From: Nonomuraea aridisoli
Lineage (GTDB): Bacteria > Actinomycetota > Actinomycetes > Streptosporangiales > Streptosporangiaceae
Assembly (NCBI RefSeq): GCF_003236395.1
Contig: NZ_POUD01000074.1
Span: forward strand, 1-34,896
Direction: 5' to 3'
DNA: 34,896 bases
Positions within the stretch are counted from its first letter, which is position 1; each line of letters begins with the position of its first letter. Shown piece after piece: positions 10,618-18,757 of this stretch. A program made the position numbers and the translations under genes. Under the pieces are notes generated by a model. That model worked only from the letters and a program-made list of their open reading frames with translations, did no database searches and was not told the origin of the DNA.

Positions 10618-11193
10618 ATGGAAGACCGCTACAAGATCAGCGACCCGCGGCTCCTCAAGGTGGTCGCACACCCGCTGCGCTCCAGGCTGCTCGGCCTGCT
10701 GCGCACCGACGGCCCGGCCACCGCGAGCGAGCTCGGCCGCAGGGTGGGCGAGAGCTCCGGCTCGACCAGCTACCACCTGCGCGAGCTGTTCAAGTACGGC
10801 TTCATCGAGGAGGACGCAGACCAGCGCGACGGCCGCGAGCGCCGCTGGCGGGCCCGCCACCGCTACACCTCCTGCAACAGCCGCGAGCTCTCCGCCACGG
10901 CCGAGGGCCGCGAGGCGGTCAGGGTCATGCGGCTGCGGCAGGCGGACGTTCTCGCGCGGGCCGTCCAGGAGTTCGACGAGGCCGACTGGCCGCCCGAGTG
11001 GGTGGAGGCGGCCGGCGTGAACGACCACGTCCACGAGCTGCCGCCGGCCGCGCTGGCCGAGTTCGCGGCGCGCGCCGAGGAACTGCTGGCCGAGCTGGCC
11101 GCGCGCCACGCGGGCGACCCGGGCGCCCGGCAGGTGCACCTCTGGGTCGGGGGCTTCCCCCGCGTGCGGGAGGAACGGGAGGGAGAGGCGTGA
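10618..11193 (+). CDS. ArsR-like winged-helix transcriptional regulator
   Basis: This 191-residue DNA-binding protein has an N-terminal winged helix (residues about 8-85): LLKVVAHPLRSRLLGLLR, then ATASELGRRVGESSGSTSYHLREL as helix-turn-helix, and FIEEDADQRDGRERRWRA as the wing. This is the HTH_20/ArsR-like type. The C-terminal half (about 95-191) is acidic and helical, with no metal-binding cysteine pair, so it probably senses something other than a metal or serves as dimerisation surface. It is translationally coupled to the MFS gene (its TGA overlaps a GTG start). This pairing suggests it controls that exporter and itself through the two palindromes upstream. The ligand is unknown. Confidence 0.87.
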   Translation: MEDRYKISDPRLLKVVAHPLRSRLLGLLRTDGPATASELGRRVGESSGSTSYHLRELFKYGFIEEDADQRDGRERRWRARHRYTSCNSRELSATAEGREAVRVMRLRQADVLARAVQEFDEADWPPEWVEAAGVNDHVHELPPAALAEFAARAEELLAELAARHAGDPGARQVHLWVGGFPRVREEREGEA

Positions 11194-12470
11194 CCGCCCG
11201 TTCGGCGTTACGGCGCTACCTGCTGGTCAATTTCCTGACCTGGCTGCCGGTCGGGCTGATGATGCCCGCCATGGTGCTGCTGATGACCGAGCGGGGTCTC
11301 GGCCTGGCCCAGACCGGGCTGGCGGTCACCGTGTTCTCGGTCGTCACCGTGGCGCTGGAGCTGCCCACCGGGGGCCTGGCCGACGTGCTCGGGCGGCGTG
11401 TGGTGCTGGCCGCCTCCGCCGCGTTCCTGGTGGCGGCCCTGGTGATGATGAGCGTGGCCACGACGTTCTGGATGTTCCTGGTCAGCGGGATGCTCAAGGG
11501 CGTCTCACGGGCGTTGTCCAGTGGCCCCGCCACCTCCTGGTACGTCGACACGCTGCACGGGATCGACGGCCCCGGCGCCGATCTCAAGCCCGGCCTGGCC
11601 CGTGGCGGCGCCGTGGAATCGGCCTCCCTCTGCGTCGGCGTGCTGGCCGGCGGCGCCCTGCCGCTCGTCGTGCCGCCGGAGCTGATCTTCCCGCTGGCCG
11701 CTCCCAGCCTGGTGGGCGCGGTGGCGGCGGTGGTCCACCTGGTCGTGGTGCTGGTCGCGCTGCCCGAGCCGCGCCACGGCCGCCGCTCGTTCGGCGGTGT
11801 GCTGCGTGAGGTGCCCGCCACGGTGGCGGGCGGCGTACGCCTGGCGGCCGGCGGTCCCGTGCTGCGCCGTCTCATGCTCGCCGCCCTGGTGTCGGGCGTC
11901 ATGCTCTCCTCCATCGAGCTGCTCACCCCCGGCCGCCTGGCCGAGCTCGCCGGCGGCGCCGAGGAGGGCGGCATGGTCTACGCCGTGGTGGCGGCGCTCG
12001 GCTTCGCGGGCAGCGCGCTCGGCAGCGTGCTCGCTCCCGTTGCGGCCCGGCTGGCCGGGAGTTCGGCACGGGGTGCGATCGCGGGCTCGGCGCTGGCCGC
12101 GCTCTCCGTCGGCGCGCTGGCCGCGACGGCCGGGCTCGGCGGCGCGGCCGGGTTGTTGTCCGCCGCCGCGGCGTACGTCGCGCTCTTCGTGGGCGGCTCG
12201 GTGACCGGCATGCTCTGCCTGGAGATGACGCACCGCGCGGTCTCCGCAGCCGAGCGCACCACCGTCACCTCGACGAGTTCGCTGGCGCTGCAGGCGGGTG
12301 GGGTGGCGGCCAACGTGTGGGCCGGTGCGCTGGCGGCTCAGGCCGGGGTGGGGGCCGCGTGGGGGGTGACCGCCGTGATCGTGCTGGCGTCCGCCCTGCT
12401 GTTCGTCCGGATGCCCGCTACGGCGACCAGTCGAGCTCCGGCCCTACCGGCACGATCCGGCTCGGGTTGA
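11190..12470 (+). CDS. MFS transporter
   Basis: This integral membrane protein of 426 residues has about 12 hydrophobic segments in the pattern of the major facilitator superfamily. The loop between segments 2 and 3 reads GGLADVLGRRVV, matching the family's G-x-x-x-D-x-x-G-R-[KR] motif. I chose GTG 11190, which overlaps the TGA of the regulator gene and follows GGAGGGAGAG. The open frame extends upstream only in a shadow frame. Being co-transcribed with a winged-helix repressor, it is most likely a regulated drug or metabolite exporter driven by proton motive force; the substrate cannot be told. Its last 53 bases overlap the convergent gene at 12418-13263. Confidence 0.9.
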   Translation: MTARSALRRYLLVNFLTWLPVGLMMPAMVLLMTERGLGLAQTGLAVTVFSVVTVALELPTGGLADVLGRRVVLAASAAFLVAALVMMSVATTFWMFLVSGMLKGVSRALSSGPATSWYVDTLHGIDGPGADLKPGLARGGAVESASLCVGVLAGGALPLVVPPELIFPLAAPSLVGAVAAVVHLVVVLVALPEPRHGRRSFGGVLREVPATVAGGVRLAAGGPVLRRLMLAALVSGVMLSSIELLTPGRLAELAGGAEEGGMVYAVVAALGFAGSALGSVLAPVAARLAGSSARGAIAGSALAALSVGALAATAGLGGAAGLLSAAAAYVALFVGGSVTGMLCLEMTHRAVSAAERTTVTSTSSLALQAGGVAANVWAGALAAQAGVGAAWGVTAVIVLASALLFVRMPATATSRAPALPARSGSG

Positions 12471-13263
12471 TGTTCGTCTGCGTCATGAAGTAGTGGCGCT
12501 TGATGTGGTCGAGGTCGGTGGTGTCGCGGAAGGCCGGGATGGCGTGGAGACGGCGGGCGTACGCCCACAGCGCCGGATAGTCCACCAGGCGCCGCACCGA
12601 GCACTTGAAGTGGGAGTGGTAGACGGTGTCGAACCTGGCGAGGGTCGTGTAGAGGCGCACGTCGCTGTCGGTCAGCGTGTCGAAGAGGTACGCCGACTCC
12701 GACAGCCGCACCTCCAGGAAGTCGAGCGTGGTGAAGACGCGGGCCACCGCCTCCTCGTACGCCTGCTGGTCGCGCGCGAAGCCCGCCTCGTAGACCGCGT
12801 TGTTGAGTCCGTGGTAGAGGCGGTCGTTCATGATGTCGATGTCGGGGCGCAGGCGCTCGGGATAGAGGTTGGGCGAGGTGCCCCACGACATCTCCAGATC
12901 GAGGGTGATCTGCGGGAAGTCGTTGGTGACGATCCGCCCCTCCTTGGCGTCCCAGACGCACGGCACGGTGTAACGGCCGGTGTAGCCGGGGTCGGTCGCG
13001 TGGTAGAGCTCCGACAGGTATTCGGGGTCGCCGCCGGGGACGCGCCAGCCCTTCTCGTCGCGGATCGGGTCGACGATCACGACGTCCAGGAAGTCCTGGA
13101 GGCCGAGCAGCTCGCGCACGATCAGCACCCGCTGCGCCCACGGGCAGGCGTAGGAGGCGTAGAGACGGTAGCGGCCGGGCTCGGGCGGGCCGAGGCGGTC
13201 GGTGAAGCGGTTGGGCTGCCGGACGAAGCGGCCGGCCTCGGAGATCTCGCGGCTCAGCTTCAT
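12418..13263 (-). CDS. Glutathione S-transferase-like protein, glutathionyl-hydroquinone reductase family
   Basis: This 281-residue soluble enzyme resembles the Xi-class GST/ECM4 family. The thioredoxin-like half has the active-site motif YASYACPWAQR (Cys40) and a later GRYTVPCVWD strand with the cis-Pro. The helical half includes LNNAVYEAGFARDQ, VRLYTTLARFDTVYHSHFKC and ALWAYARRLHAIPAF, all typical. Family members use the Cys to remove glutathione from glutathionyl-hydroquinones. Actinomycetes generally use mycothiol instead, so the natural thiol here may differ. ATG 13263 follows GAGGGGC. A longer open frame continues upstream but only opposite the MBL gene. It is divergent from the MBL gene with just 45 bases between them, so they may share regulation. 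Confidence 0.87.
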   Translation of the reverse strand: MKLSREISEAGRFVRQPNRFTDRLGPPEPGRYRLYASYACPWAQRVLIVRELLGLQDFLDVVIVDPIRDEKGWRVPGGDPEYLSELYHATDPGYTGRYTVPCVWDAKEGRIVTNDFPQITLDLEMSWGTSPNLYPERLRPDIDIMNDRLYHGLNNAVYEAGFARDQQAYEEAVARVFTTLDFLEVRLSESAYLFDTLTDSDVRLYTTLARFDTVYHSHFKCSVRRLVDYPALWAYARRLHAIPAFRDTTDLDHIKRHYFMTQTNINPSRIVPVGPELDWSP

Positions 13264-13273
13264 GCCCCTCAGT

Positions 13274-13308
13274 AGAACACGATTCTGATACCGAACTATA
13301 TTCGGGAT
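13274..13308 (+). promoter_or_regulatory. Compact divergent promoter with two inverted repeats
   Basis: AGAA-N5-TTCT (13274-13286) is followed by CCGAA-N5-TTCGG (13291-13305). The second repeat contains TATATT (13297-13302), a good -10 box six bases before the GTG at 13309, so the MBL gene is likely leaderless. Both repeats sit in the 45-bp gap shared with the divergent GST-like gene and are plausible operators. Confidence 0.5.
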
Positions 13309-14367
13309 GTGGCGAAATTCGTAGTGACCCCGGCCAGCCAGGCGCAGCGGGACGCGTGGACCGGCGGCGCCTTCCCCGACGTCGAGCGGGTGCGCCCCGG
13401 TCTGTGGTCCATCCCGGTGCCCATACCGATCAACCCCCTCCGGTACGTGCTCGTCTACGCCCTCGAACTCCCCGACGGCGTGGCGATCATCGACGCCGGC
13501 TGGAACACCGACGAGGCGTACGACGCGCTCGTCGCGGGACTGGGCGTGGCCGGGTACGCCATCACCGACGTCAAGGGCGTGCTCGTCACCCACCTGCACC
13601 CCGACCACTACGGCCTGGCCGGGCGTGTACGCGAGGCGTCGGGCGCCTGGATCGCCCTGCACCCGGCCGACGCCCGCCTGCTGCGCGAGCGCTACGACGA
13701 CGAGGTCGTCCACTCCCTGGTCGAACGGGAGCGCGCGCTGCTGCTGCGCTGCGGCGTCCCGCCGGAGAGCCTCGACGAGCTGGCCGGCGCCTCGATGCGG
13801 ATCCGGCACGTGGTCTCCATGGCCAGGCCCGACCGGCTGGTCGAGGACGACGAGGACCTGGGTCTGCCCGGCTGGGACCTCAAGGCCGTCTGGACCCCCG
13901 GCCACTCGCCGGGGCACCTGTGCTTCGTCTCGCCCGGGCGGCGGCTGCTGTTCTCCGGCGACCACGTCCTGGCGAAGATCACGCCCATGGTCGCCGTGCA
14001 CCCGCAGTCGGGGCCGAACCCGCTGGCCGACTACCTCGACTCGCTGGCCGCCGTGCGCAAGCTGGAGGTGGACGAGGTGCTGCCCGCGCACGAGTACCGG
14101 TTCCTGGAGCTGACCGAGCGGGTGGATCACGTGATGGCCCACCACGACGAGCGGCTGGCCGAGGTCGAGCAGGTCGTGGGCGCGCACGACGGAGTGGACT
14201 GCTGGCGCGTGGCGACCCGGCTGACCTGGTCGCGGCCGTGGGAGACGATCCCGCCGTACATGCGGCGCTCGGCCAACAACGAGACGCTGGCGCACCTGGT
14301 GTGGCTGGAGGCGCGCGGGCGGGTGGTCAGGGAGCCGGGCGAGCCGGACCTGTGGCGCACGGCCTGA
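13309..14367 (+). CDS. MBL-fold metallo-hydrolase
   Basis: This 352-residue protein has the metallo-beta-lactamase fold: an Asp strand VAIIDAGWN, the metal-binding THLHPDHYG (H95, H97, D99, H100), a later TPGHSPGHLC that supplies another His, and SGDHVLAK, which supplies the bridging Asp. A C-terminal part (about 255-352) with LPAHEYRF and helical sequence resembles the SoxH/LACTB2-like extension. Such enzymes use two zinc or iron ions to hydrolyse thioesters, lactones or nucleic acids; the substrate here is not evident. It starts with GTG directly downstream of a -10 box. An ATG two bases earlier is in another frame. Position between GST-like and SDR genes suggests a detoxification or acyl-thioester role, which is inference. 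Confidence 0.88.
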   Translation: MAKFVVTPASQAQRDAWTGGAFPDVERVRPGLWSIPVPIPINPLRYVLVYALELPDGVAIIDAGWNTDEAYDALVAGLGVAGYAITDVKGVLVTHLHPDHYGLAGRVREASGAWIALHPADARLLRERYDDEVVHSLVERERALLLRCGVPPESLDELAGASMRIRHVVSMARPDRLVEDDEDLGLPGWDLKAVWTPGHSPGHLCFVSPGRRLLFSGDHVLAKITPMVAVHPQSGPNPLADYLDSLAAVRKLEVDEVLPAHEYRFLELTERVDHVMAHHDERLAEVEQVVGAHDGVDCWRVATRLTWSRPWETIPPYMRRSANNETLAHLVWLEARGRVVREPGEPDLWRTA

Positions 14368-14389
14368 GGGCGGTTATCGTACTCGTACC

Positions 14390-14402
14390 AGAATGTTGTT
14401 CT
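14390..14402 (+). promoter_or_regulatory. AGAA-N5-TTCT inverted repeat upstream of the SDR gene
   Basis: A perfect 13-bp inverted repeat, AGAA-TGTTG-TTCT, lies 17 bases before the ATG at 14420. Its GAATGTTGTTC core differs at one position from the repeat at 26869-26879 before the methyltransferase gene. It resembles a TetR-type operator; binding is unproved. Confidence 0.45.
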
Positions 14403-14419
14403 CCTGCGTGGGAGGTCCG

Positions 14420-15292
14420 ATGCTTCGGTTCGATGACAGGGTCGCGATCATCACAGGCGCCGGGCACGGCCTCGGCAGATCGCACGCGCTCCTGCTGGCC
14501 GAGCGGGGCGCCAAGGTCGTCGTCAACGACCTCGGCGGCGCGCTCGACGGCACCGGGGCCTCCGCCGGGCCCGCCGCCGAGGTGGTCGAGCTGATCACCA
14601 AGAACGGCGGCCAGGCCGTGGCCAGCACCGACGACGTCGCCACGCCCGAGGGCGCGAAGGCGCTCGTCCAGACCGCCGTGGACGCCTTCGGCAAGGTCGA
14701 CATCGTCGTCAACAACGCGGGCATCCTGCGCGACAGGTCGTTCGGCAAGATGACGGTCGAGGACTTCGACGCGGTGCTCGCCGTCCACGTACGCGGCTCA
14801 TACCTGGTCAGCCAGGCCGCCTACCCGCTGATGAAGGCGGCCGGTTACGGGCGCGTGGTCAACACCACCAGCCCGGCCGGTCTGTTCGGCAACTTCGGCC
14901 AGGCAAATTACTCCACCGCCAAGATGGGCCTGGTCGGCCTGACCAAGACGATCGGCATCGAGGGCGCGCGCAACGGCATCAAGGCCAACGCCATCGCGCC
15001 CATCGCCTGGACCCGGATGACGGAGTCGCTGCTGCCGGCCGAGTTCGAGGCCAAGTTCACGCCGGAGCGGGTCAGCGCGCTGGTGGCGTACCTCGTGCAC
15101 GAGTCGTGCGAGGCCAGCGGTGAGGTGTTCAGCGTCGGCGCCGGGCGCGTGGCGCGCGTGTTCGTCGCCGAGGGGCCGGGCTGGAAGACCGACGACCTCA
15201 CCCCCGAGGCCATCGCGGGCAACTGGGAGTCGGTGATGGCCGAGCAGCCGTACGTGCTGTCGGCCTCCGACTCCATGAAGCGCATGCTCTAG
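14420..15292 (+). CDS. Short-chain dehydrogenase, MFE-2/17-beta-HSD4-like
   Basis: This 290-residue NAD(P)-dependent oxidoreductase has the cofactor motif TGAGHGLG (residues 12-19), the NNAG motif (about 98-101) and a catalytic S151-Y164-K168 set (YSTAK). The VVVNDLGGALDGTG insertion after strand 2 marks the 3-hydroxyacyl-CoA dehydrogenase branch found in peroxisomal multifunctional enzyme type 2 and in mycobacterial steroid or fatty acid degradation. The likely reaction is oxidation of a 3-hydroxyacyl-CoA during beta-oxidation; this rests on family resemblance. I chose ATG 14420 because GGGAGG lies just before it, rather than the ATG 27 bases upstream. It is followed immediately by the convergent TetR remnant. 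No other beta-oxidation genes are adjacent, so its partners must lie elsewhere. Confidence 0.88.
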   Translation: MLRFDDRVAIITGAGHGLGRSHALLLAERGAKVVVNDLGGALDGTGASAGPAAEVVELITKNGGQAVASTDDVATPEGAKALVQTAVDAFGKVDIVVNNAGILRDRSFGKMTVEDFDAVLAVHVRGSYLVSQAAYPLMKAAGYGRVVNTTSPAGLFGNFGQANYSTAKMGLVGLTKTIGIEGARNGIKANAIAPIAWTRMTESLLPAEFEAKFTPERVSALVAYLVHESCEASGEVFSVGAGRVARVFVAEGPGWKTDDLTPEAIAGNWESVMAEQPYVLSASDSMKRML

Positions 15293-15748
15293 TCAGCCGA
15301 GCGCGGTGGTCGCGGCGCGCAGTTCGCGGAGTTCGTCGCGGGCCAGGTCGGTGAGTGTCCGCTGCTCGGCCGGATCGGCCCAGCGTGCGTAGGCGGCGTG
15401 GAAGGCGCGTACGCCGAGCTCGGCGGCCAGGCTCGCGGTCACGTCCGGCACGCCGCGCTTGCGGAGCGCGTCGGTCATGGCTTCGGCCAGGACGCTGCGC
15501 TCGTACACGGCGCGCTCCCGCAGCTCCACGTTGTCCGCGATCAACGCGAGGAGCCGCGGGGCGAACGCGCGGAGGTCGTCCGTGAAGAGCAGCCGGCTGC
15601 GCGCCTCCTGGCCGGCGAACAGGACCTCCCGTTTGTCGGGGAAGTGGCGGAAGAAGGTGGTCTTCGTCAGACCGGCCCGCTCGGCGATCCCGTTGACGGT
15701 GGTGCTGTCGTAGCCCTGCTCGGTGAACAGGTCGATCGCGGCCACCTC
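15293..15748 (-). pseudogene. TetR family regulator lacking its N-terminus
   Basis: The frame encodes a TetR/AcrR-type protein from the end of helix 1 onwards: EVAAIDLFTEQGYDSTTVNG, then IAERAGLTKTTFFRHFPDKREVLFAG (helix-turn-helix), then a normal helical C-terminal domain ending ELRAATTALG. The usual first 10-15 residues (Met, Arg-rich start of helix 1) are replaced upstream by sequence that is antisense to an SDR fragment, and no ribosome site is seen. A GTG at 15745 could start a 150-residue protein lacking part of helix 1, which would probably bind DNA poorly. The reading frame is otherwise intact, so the loss looks recent. It converges on the SDR gene, with stop codons adjacent. Confidence 0.7.
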
Positions 15749-15931
15749 GGCGTCCCGGCCGTGAGCATCCCGGCCGAGCGGGCCGCGGAGCACTTCACGT
15801 ACTTCGCCCCGTTCGTGACGATCGACCTCACCATGCCGAACGCGGACACCCGGCGCCTGCTGGACTGGGAGCCGGCCCATCCCGGACTCGTCGCCGACCT
15901 CGAGAAGGGCCACTACTTCACCACCGGCTGA
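15740..15931 (+). pseudogene. C-terminal fragment of an NAD-dependent epimerase/SDR
   Basis: In frame from about 15740 the plus strand encodes GHLGVPAVSIPAERAAEHF, continuing to LLDWEPAHPGLVADLEKGHYF and a TGA at 15929-15931. I recognise this as the last 60 or so residues of an atypical SDR/NAD-epimerase; the W-P-THPGL-DL-GHYF ending is characteristic. The roughly 220 N-terminal residues, including the Rossmann GxxGxxG and YxxxK motifs, are missing, and there is no credible start. It abuts the truncated TetR gene head to head, suggesting that both were cut by one deletion. Confidence 0.7.
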
Positions 15932-16066
15932 CCTCCACCACCCGAACCCGCCCGGAGGCGGCGAGCCGGATCGGGCCAAGGGCGCCCGATGTCGCGAAAT
16001 CTGACCAAAACACAGGCTTTGTTCGATCTTTGGCGGAAGTTCGGGGAGTTTGGTCGATTCTCACTC

Positions 16067-16095
16067 TTGATTTGCCGCATCGGTGATCTTATTGT
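16067..16095 (+). promoter_or_regulatory. Promoter of the ROK-ABC sugar operon
   Basis: TTGATT (16067-16072) and TATTGT (16090-16095) are exactly 17 bases apart, and the ATG at 16103 follows seven bases after the -10. No Shine-Dalgarno is present, so the transcript is likely leaderless. The 170-base region upstream to 15932 is less GC-rich and may hold ROK operators. Confidence 0.6.
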
Positions 16096-16102
16096 CGGCG
16101 GC

Positions 16103-17260
16103 ATGACCCCCCAGCCGGGCTCCGCCGGCGACGTGCTGACGCTCATCAGCGCCGGCTCGGCCACGACCCGTTCCGACCTCGCGAGGCTCACCGGCCTGGC
16201 CAGGTCCACGATCTCGCAGCGCGTGGACGCGCTGATCGAGCGCGGCCTGGTCGAGGAGACCGAGAGCGGCGAATCCACCGGCGGACGGCCGCCGCGCCAG
16301 CTCCGCCTGCACACCGAGGACCACGCCTTCGCCGGCGTCGACCTGGGCGCCACCCACTGCCGGATCGCGCTCATGGACATCTCCGGCAACGTGCTCGCCG
16401 AGTGCGAGGACAAACTGCACATCGGCGAGGGCCCCGAGAAGGTGCTCGGCCACGTCGACCAGCGCCTCGACCACCTGCTCGGCCAGGCGCGCCGGCCCCG
16501 CAAGGCGCTGCGCGCCCTCGGGATCGGCGTGCCGGGCCCGGTGGAGTTCGCCACCGGCCGGCCGAACAACCCGCCGATCATGCCCGGCTGGAACGACTAC
16601 CCCATCCCGGAGTACTTCGAGGGCGTCGAGGTCCTGGTCGACAACGACGTCAACGTGATGGCGCTGGGCGAGCACCGCGGCGCCTTCCCGAACACCGAGC
16701 ACCTGCTGTTCGTCAAGGTCGGCACCGGCATCGGCTGCGGCATCATGGCCGAGGGCAAGCTCCACCGGGGCGCCCAGGGCTCGGCGGGCGACATCGGCCA
16801 CATCCGGGTCAGCGGCCACGACGACGCCGGCTGCCGGTGCGGCAACAGCGCCTGCCTGGAGGCCGTGGCCGGCGGCGCCGCGATCGCCCACCGGCTCACG
16901 GAGCTCGGCCTGCCCGCCGAGTCGGGGGCCGACGTGGTCGCGCTCGTCCAGGCCGGCAACACCCAGGCGCTGCGGCTGGTCAGAGAGGCCGGCCGGCTCA
17001 TCGGCGAGGTGCTCGCCAGCCTGGTCAACTTCTTCAACCCCGAGGTCATCGTGATCGGCGGCGCGCTGTCGCGGGTGCACGAGCACCTCCTGGCCGGCAT
17101 CAGGGAGACGGTCTACCGCAGGTCGCTCCCGCTGGCCACCCACCATCTGTCGATCACGCCGAGCCGTACGGGCATCAACGCCGCCGCGCTCGGCGCCGGG
17201 ATGCTCGCCATCGAGCACTACCTGTCACCGGACAACATCAACCGCATCGTCAACGCCTGA
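16103..17260 (+). CDS. ROK family transcriptional regulator
   Basis: This 385-residue protein has the XylR/NagC-like plan. An N-terminal winged helix (about 10-65: LTLISAGSATTRSDLARLTGLARSTISQRVDALIERGLV) is followed by a sugar-kinase-like ROK domain. The latter shows GVDLGATHCRIAL (phosphate loop), GIGVPGPV, NDVNVMALGEH, KVGTGIGCGI and the ROK zinc motif CRCGNSACLE. Such proteins repress sugar genes and release DNA when the sugar binds. It is the first gene of a six-gene cluster, 12 bases before the ABC ATPase gene, so it most likely controls its own operon. The frame continues upstream, but ATG 16103 fits the family start and the leaderless promoter. Confidence 0.9.
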   Translation: MTPQPGSAGDVLTLISAGSATTRSDLARLTGLARSTISQRVDALIERGLVEETESGESTGGRPPRQLRLHTEDHAFAGVDLGATHCRIALMDISGNVLAECEDKLHIGEGPEKVLGHVDQRLDHLLGQARRPRKALRALGIGVPGPVEFATGRPNNPPIMPGWNDYPIPEYFEGVEVLVDNDVNVMALGEHRGAFPNTEHLLFVKVGTGIGCGIMAEGKLHRGAQGSAGDIGHIRVSGHDDAGCRCGNSACLEAVAGGAAIAHRLTELGLPAESGADVVALVQAGNTQALRLVREAGRLIGEVLASLVNFFNPEVIVIGGALSRVHEHLLAGIRETVYRRSLPLATHHLSITPSRTGINAAALGAGMLAIEHYLSPDNINRIVNA

Positions 17261-17272
17261 AAGGGACCTCCG

Positions 17273-18757
17273 ATGCTGGTCATGCAGGGCATCGTCAAGC
17301 AGTTCCCCGGCGTGCGCGCGCTGGACGGAGTCGACCTCGACGTACGGGCGGGAGAAGTGCACTGCCTGCTGGGCCAGAACGGCGCCGGCAAGTCCACCCT
17401 GATCAAGGTGCTGGCCGGCGCCCACCAGCCGGACGAGGGCACGATCCTGTTCGAGGGCAAGGAGGTGCGCCCCACCAGCCCGATCGACGCCATCAGGCTC
17501 GGCTTCGCCACCATCTACCAGGAGCTCGACCTCGTCGACGGGCTCAGCGTGGCCGAGAACATCTTCCTCGGCCACGAGCACGCCCGCTTCGGCTTCACCA
17601 ACAGGGCGGCGGCCAACCGGGCCGCGTCCGAGGTGCTGGCCCGGCTCGGACACCCCGAGATCCGGCCGTCGACCGAGGTCGGACGGCTCTCGCCGGCCGC
17701 CAAGCAGGTCGTCTCGATGGCCCGCGCGCTCTCCCGCGAGGCCCGCCTGATCATCATGGACGAGCCATCCGCCGCCCTCGCCCACGACGAGGTGGCCAAC
17801 CTCTTCCGCATCATCCGCGAGCTGACCGCCCAGGGCGTGGCCGTGGTCTACATCTCCCACCGGCTGGAGGAGATCCGCGAGATCGGCGACCGGGTCACCG
17901 TGCTGAAGGACGGCCGTACGGTCGCCGTCGGCCTGGCCGCCCGCGACACCCCGACCTCCCGCATCGTCTCCCTCATGACGGGCCGCAACGTCGAGTACGT
18001 CTTCCCGCCCAGAGGCGGGCGCGAGCTCGGCGACGAGGTGCTGCGTGTGGAGAACCTGAGCGCGCGCGGCGTCTTCAGCGACGTGTCGTTCTCCGTGCGC
18101 GCGGGCGAGATCGTCGGCCTGGCCGGGCTCGTCGGCTCGGGCCGTTCGGAGATCCTCGAAGCCGTCTACGGCGCCCGCCCCGCCTCCGGCCGCGTCCTGC
18201 TGTCCGGCAAGCAGGTGCGCCGCGGCGTCGTCGGCACCGTCAGGCACGGCATGGGCCTGGCCCCCGAGGAACGCAAGGCCCAGGCCCTGCTCCTCGACCA
18301 GAGCGTCACCGCCAACATCACGCTCGGCACGCTGCCGGAGTTCTCCAAGTTCGGCTGGCTCGACCGCAAACGCGAGCGCGCCGAAGCCCGGCGGTTGTCG
18401 GAGGCGCTGGACATCCGGCCGCCCGACCCCGAACGCCCGATCCGCACCCTGTCGGGCGGCAACCAGCAGAAGGCCGTGCTGGCCCGCTGGCTGCTCGGCG
18501 GGCGCCGGCTGCTGCTGCTCGACGAGCCCACCCGCGGCGTGGACGTGGGAGCGCGGGCCGAGCTGTACGCCGTGATCCACGACCTGGCCAAGCAGGGCAT
18601 CGGCGTGCTGCTGGTCTCCAGCGAGGTGCCCGAGGTGCTCGGGCTCGCCGACCGGGTGCTGGTGCTGCGCGAGGGCCGGGTCATCCACGAGGGTGACGCG
18701 GCCGGGCTGGACGAGCACCGCGTACTGGACATGATCATGAATGGGAAGGCGGCGTGA
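17273..18757 (+). CDS. Sugar ABC transporter ATP-binding protein, RbsA/MglA type
   Basis: This 494-residue protein is the duplicated ATPase of a ribose/galactose-type ABC importer. The first cassette has Walker A GQNGAGKST and Walker B LIIMDEPSAAL; its signature is degenerate (LSPAAKQ). The second cassette has a degenerate Walker A (GLVGSGRSE), a good LSGGNQQK signature and LLLLDEPTRGVDVGA. This pattern of one strong and one weak half in each motif is typical of the family. It sits on the inner face of the membrane and powers the permease encoded next. It follows the ROK gene by 12 bases with an AAGGGACC ribosome site. Its TGA overlaps the next start (TGATG). Confidence 0.95.
   Translation: MLVMQGIVKQFPGVRALDGVDLDVRAGEVHCLLGQNGAGKSTLIKVLAGAHQPDEGTILFEGKEVRPTSPIDAIRLGFATIYQELDLVDGLSVAENIFLGHEHARFGFTNRAAANRAASEVLARLGHPEIRPSTEVGRLSPAAKQVVSMARALSREARLIIMDEPSAALAHDEVANLFRIIRELTAQGVAVVYISHRLEEIREIGDRVTVLKDGRTVAVGLAARDTPTSRIVSLMTGRNVEYVFPPRGGRELGDEVLRVENLSARGVFSDVSFSVRAGEIVGLAGLVGSGRSEILEAVYGARPASGRVLLSGKQVRRGVVGTVRHGMGLAPEERKAQALLLDQSVTANITLGTLPEFSKFGWLDRKRERAEARRLSEALDIRPPDPERPIRTLSGGNQQKAVLARWLLGGRRLLLLDEPTRGVDVGARAELYAVIHDLAKQGIGVLLVSSEVPEVLGLADRVLVLREGRVIHEGDAAGLDEHRVLDMIMNGKAA

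Noticed and set aside
12418..14295. A longer minus-strand frame extending the GST-like protein to 625 residues
   Set aside because: The extra N-terminal part is antisense to the MBL gene. The ATG at 13263 has a ribosome site and matches the usual family start.
15398..15931. A 177-codon plus-strand gene in this interval
   Set aside because: Only the last 60 or so codons resemble an SDR C-terminus; the first part is antisense to the TetR remnant.
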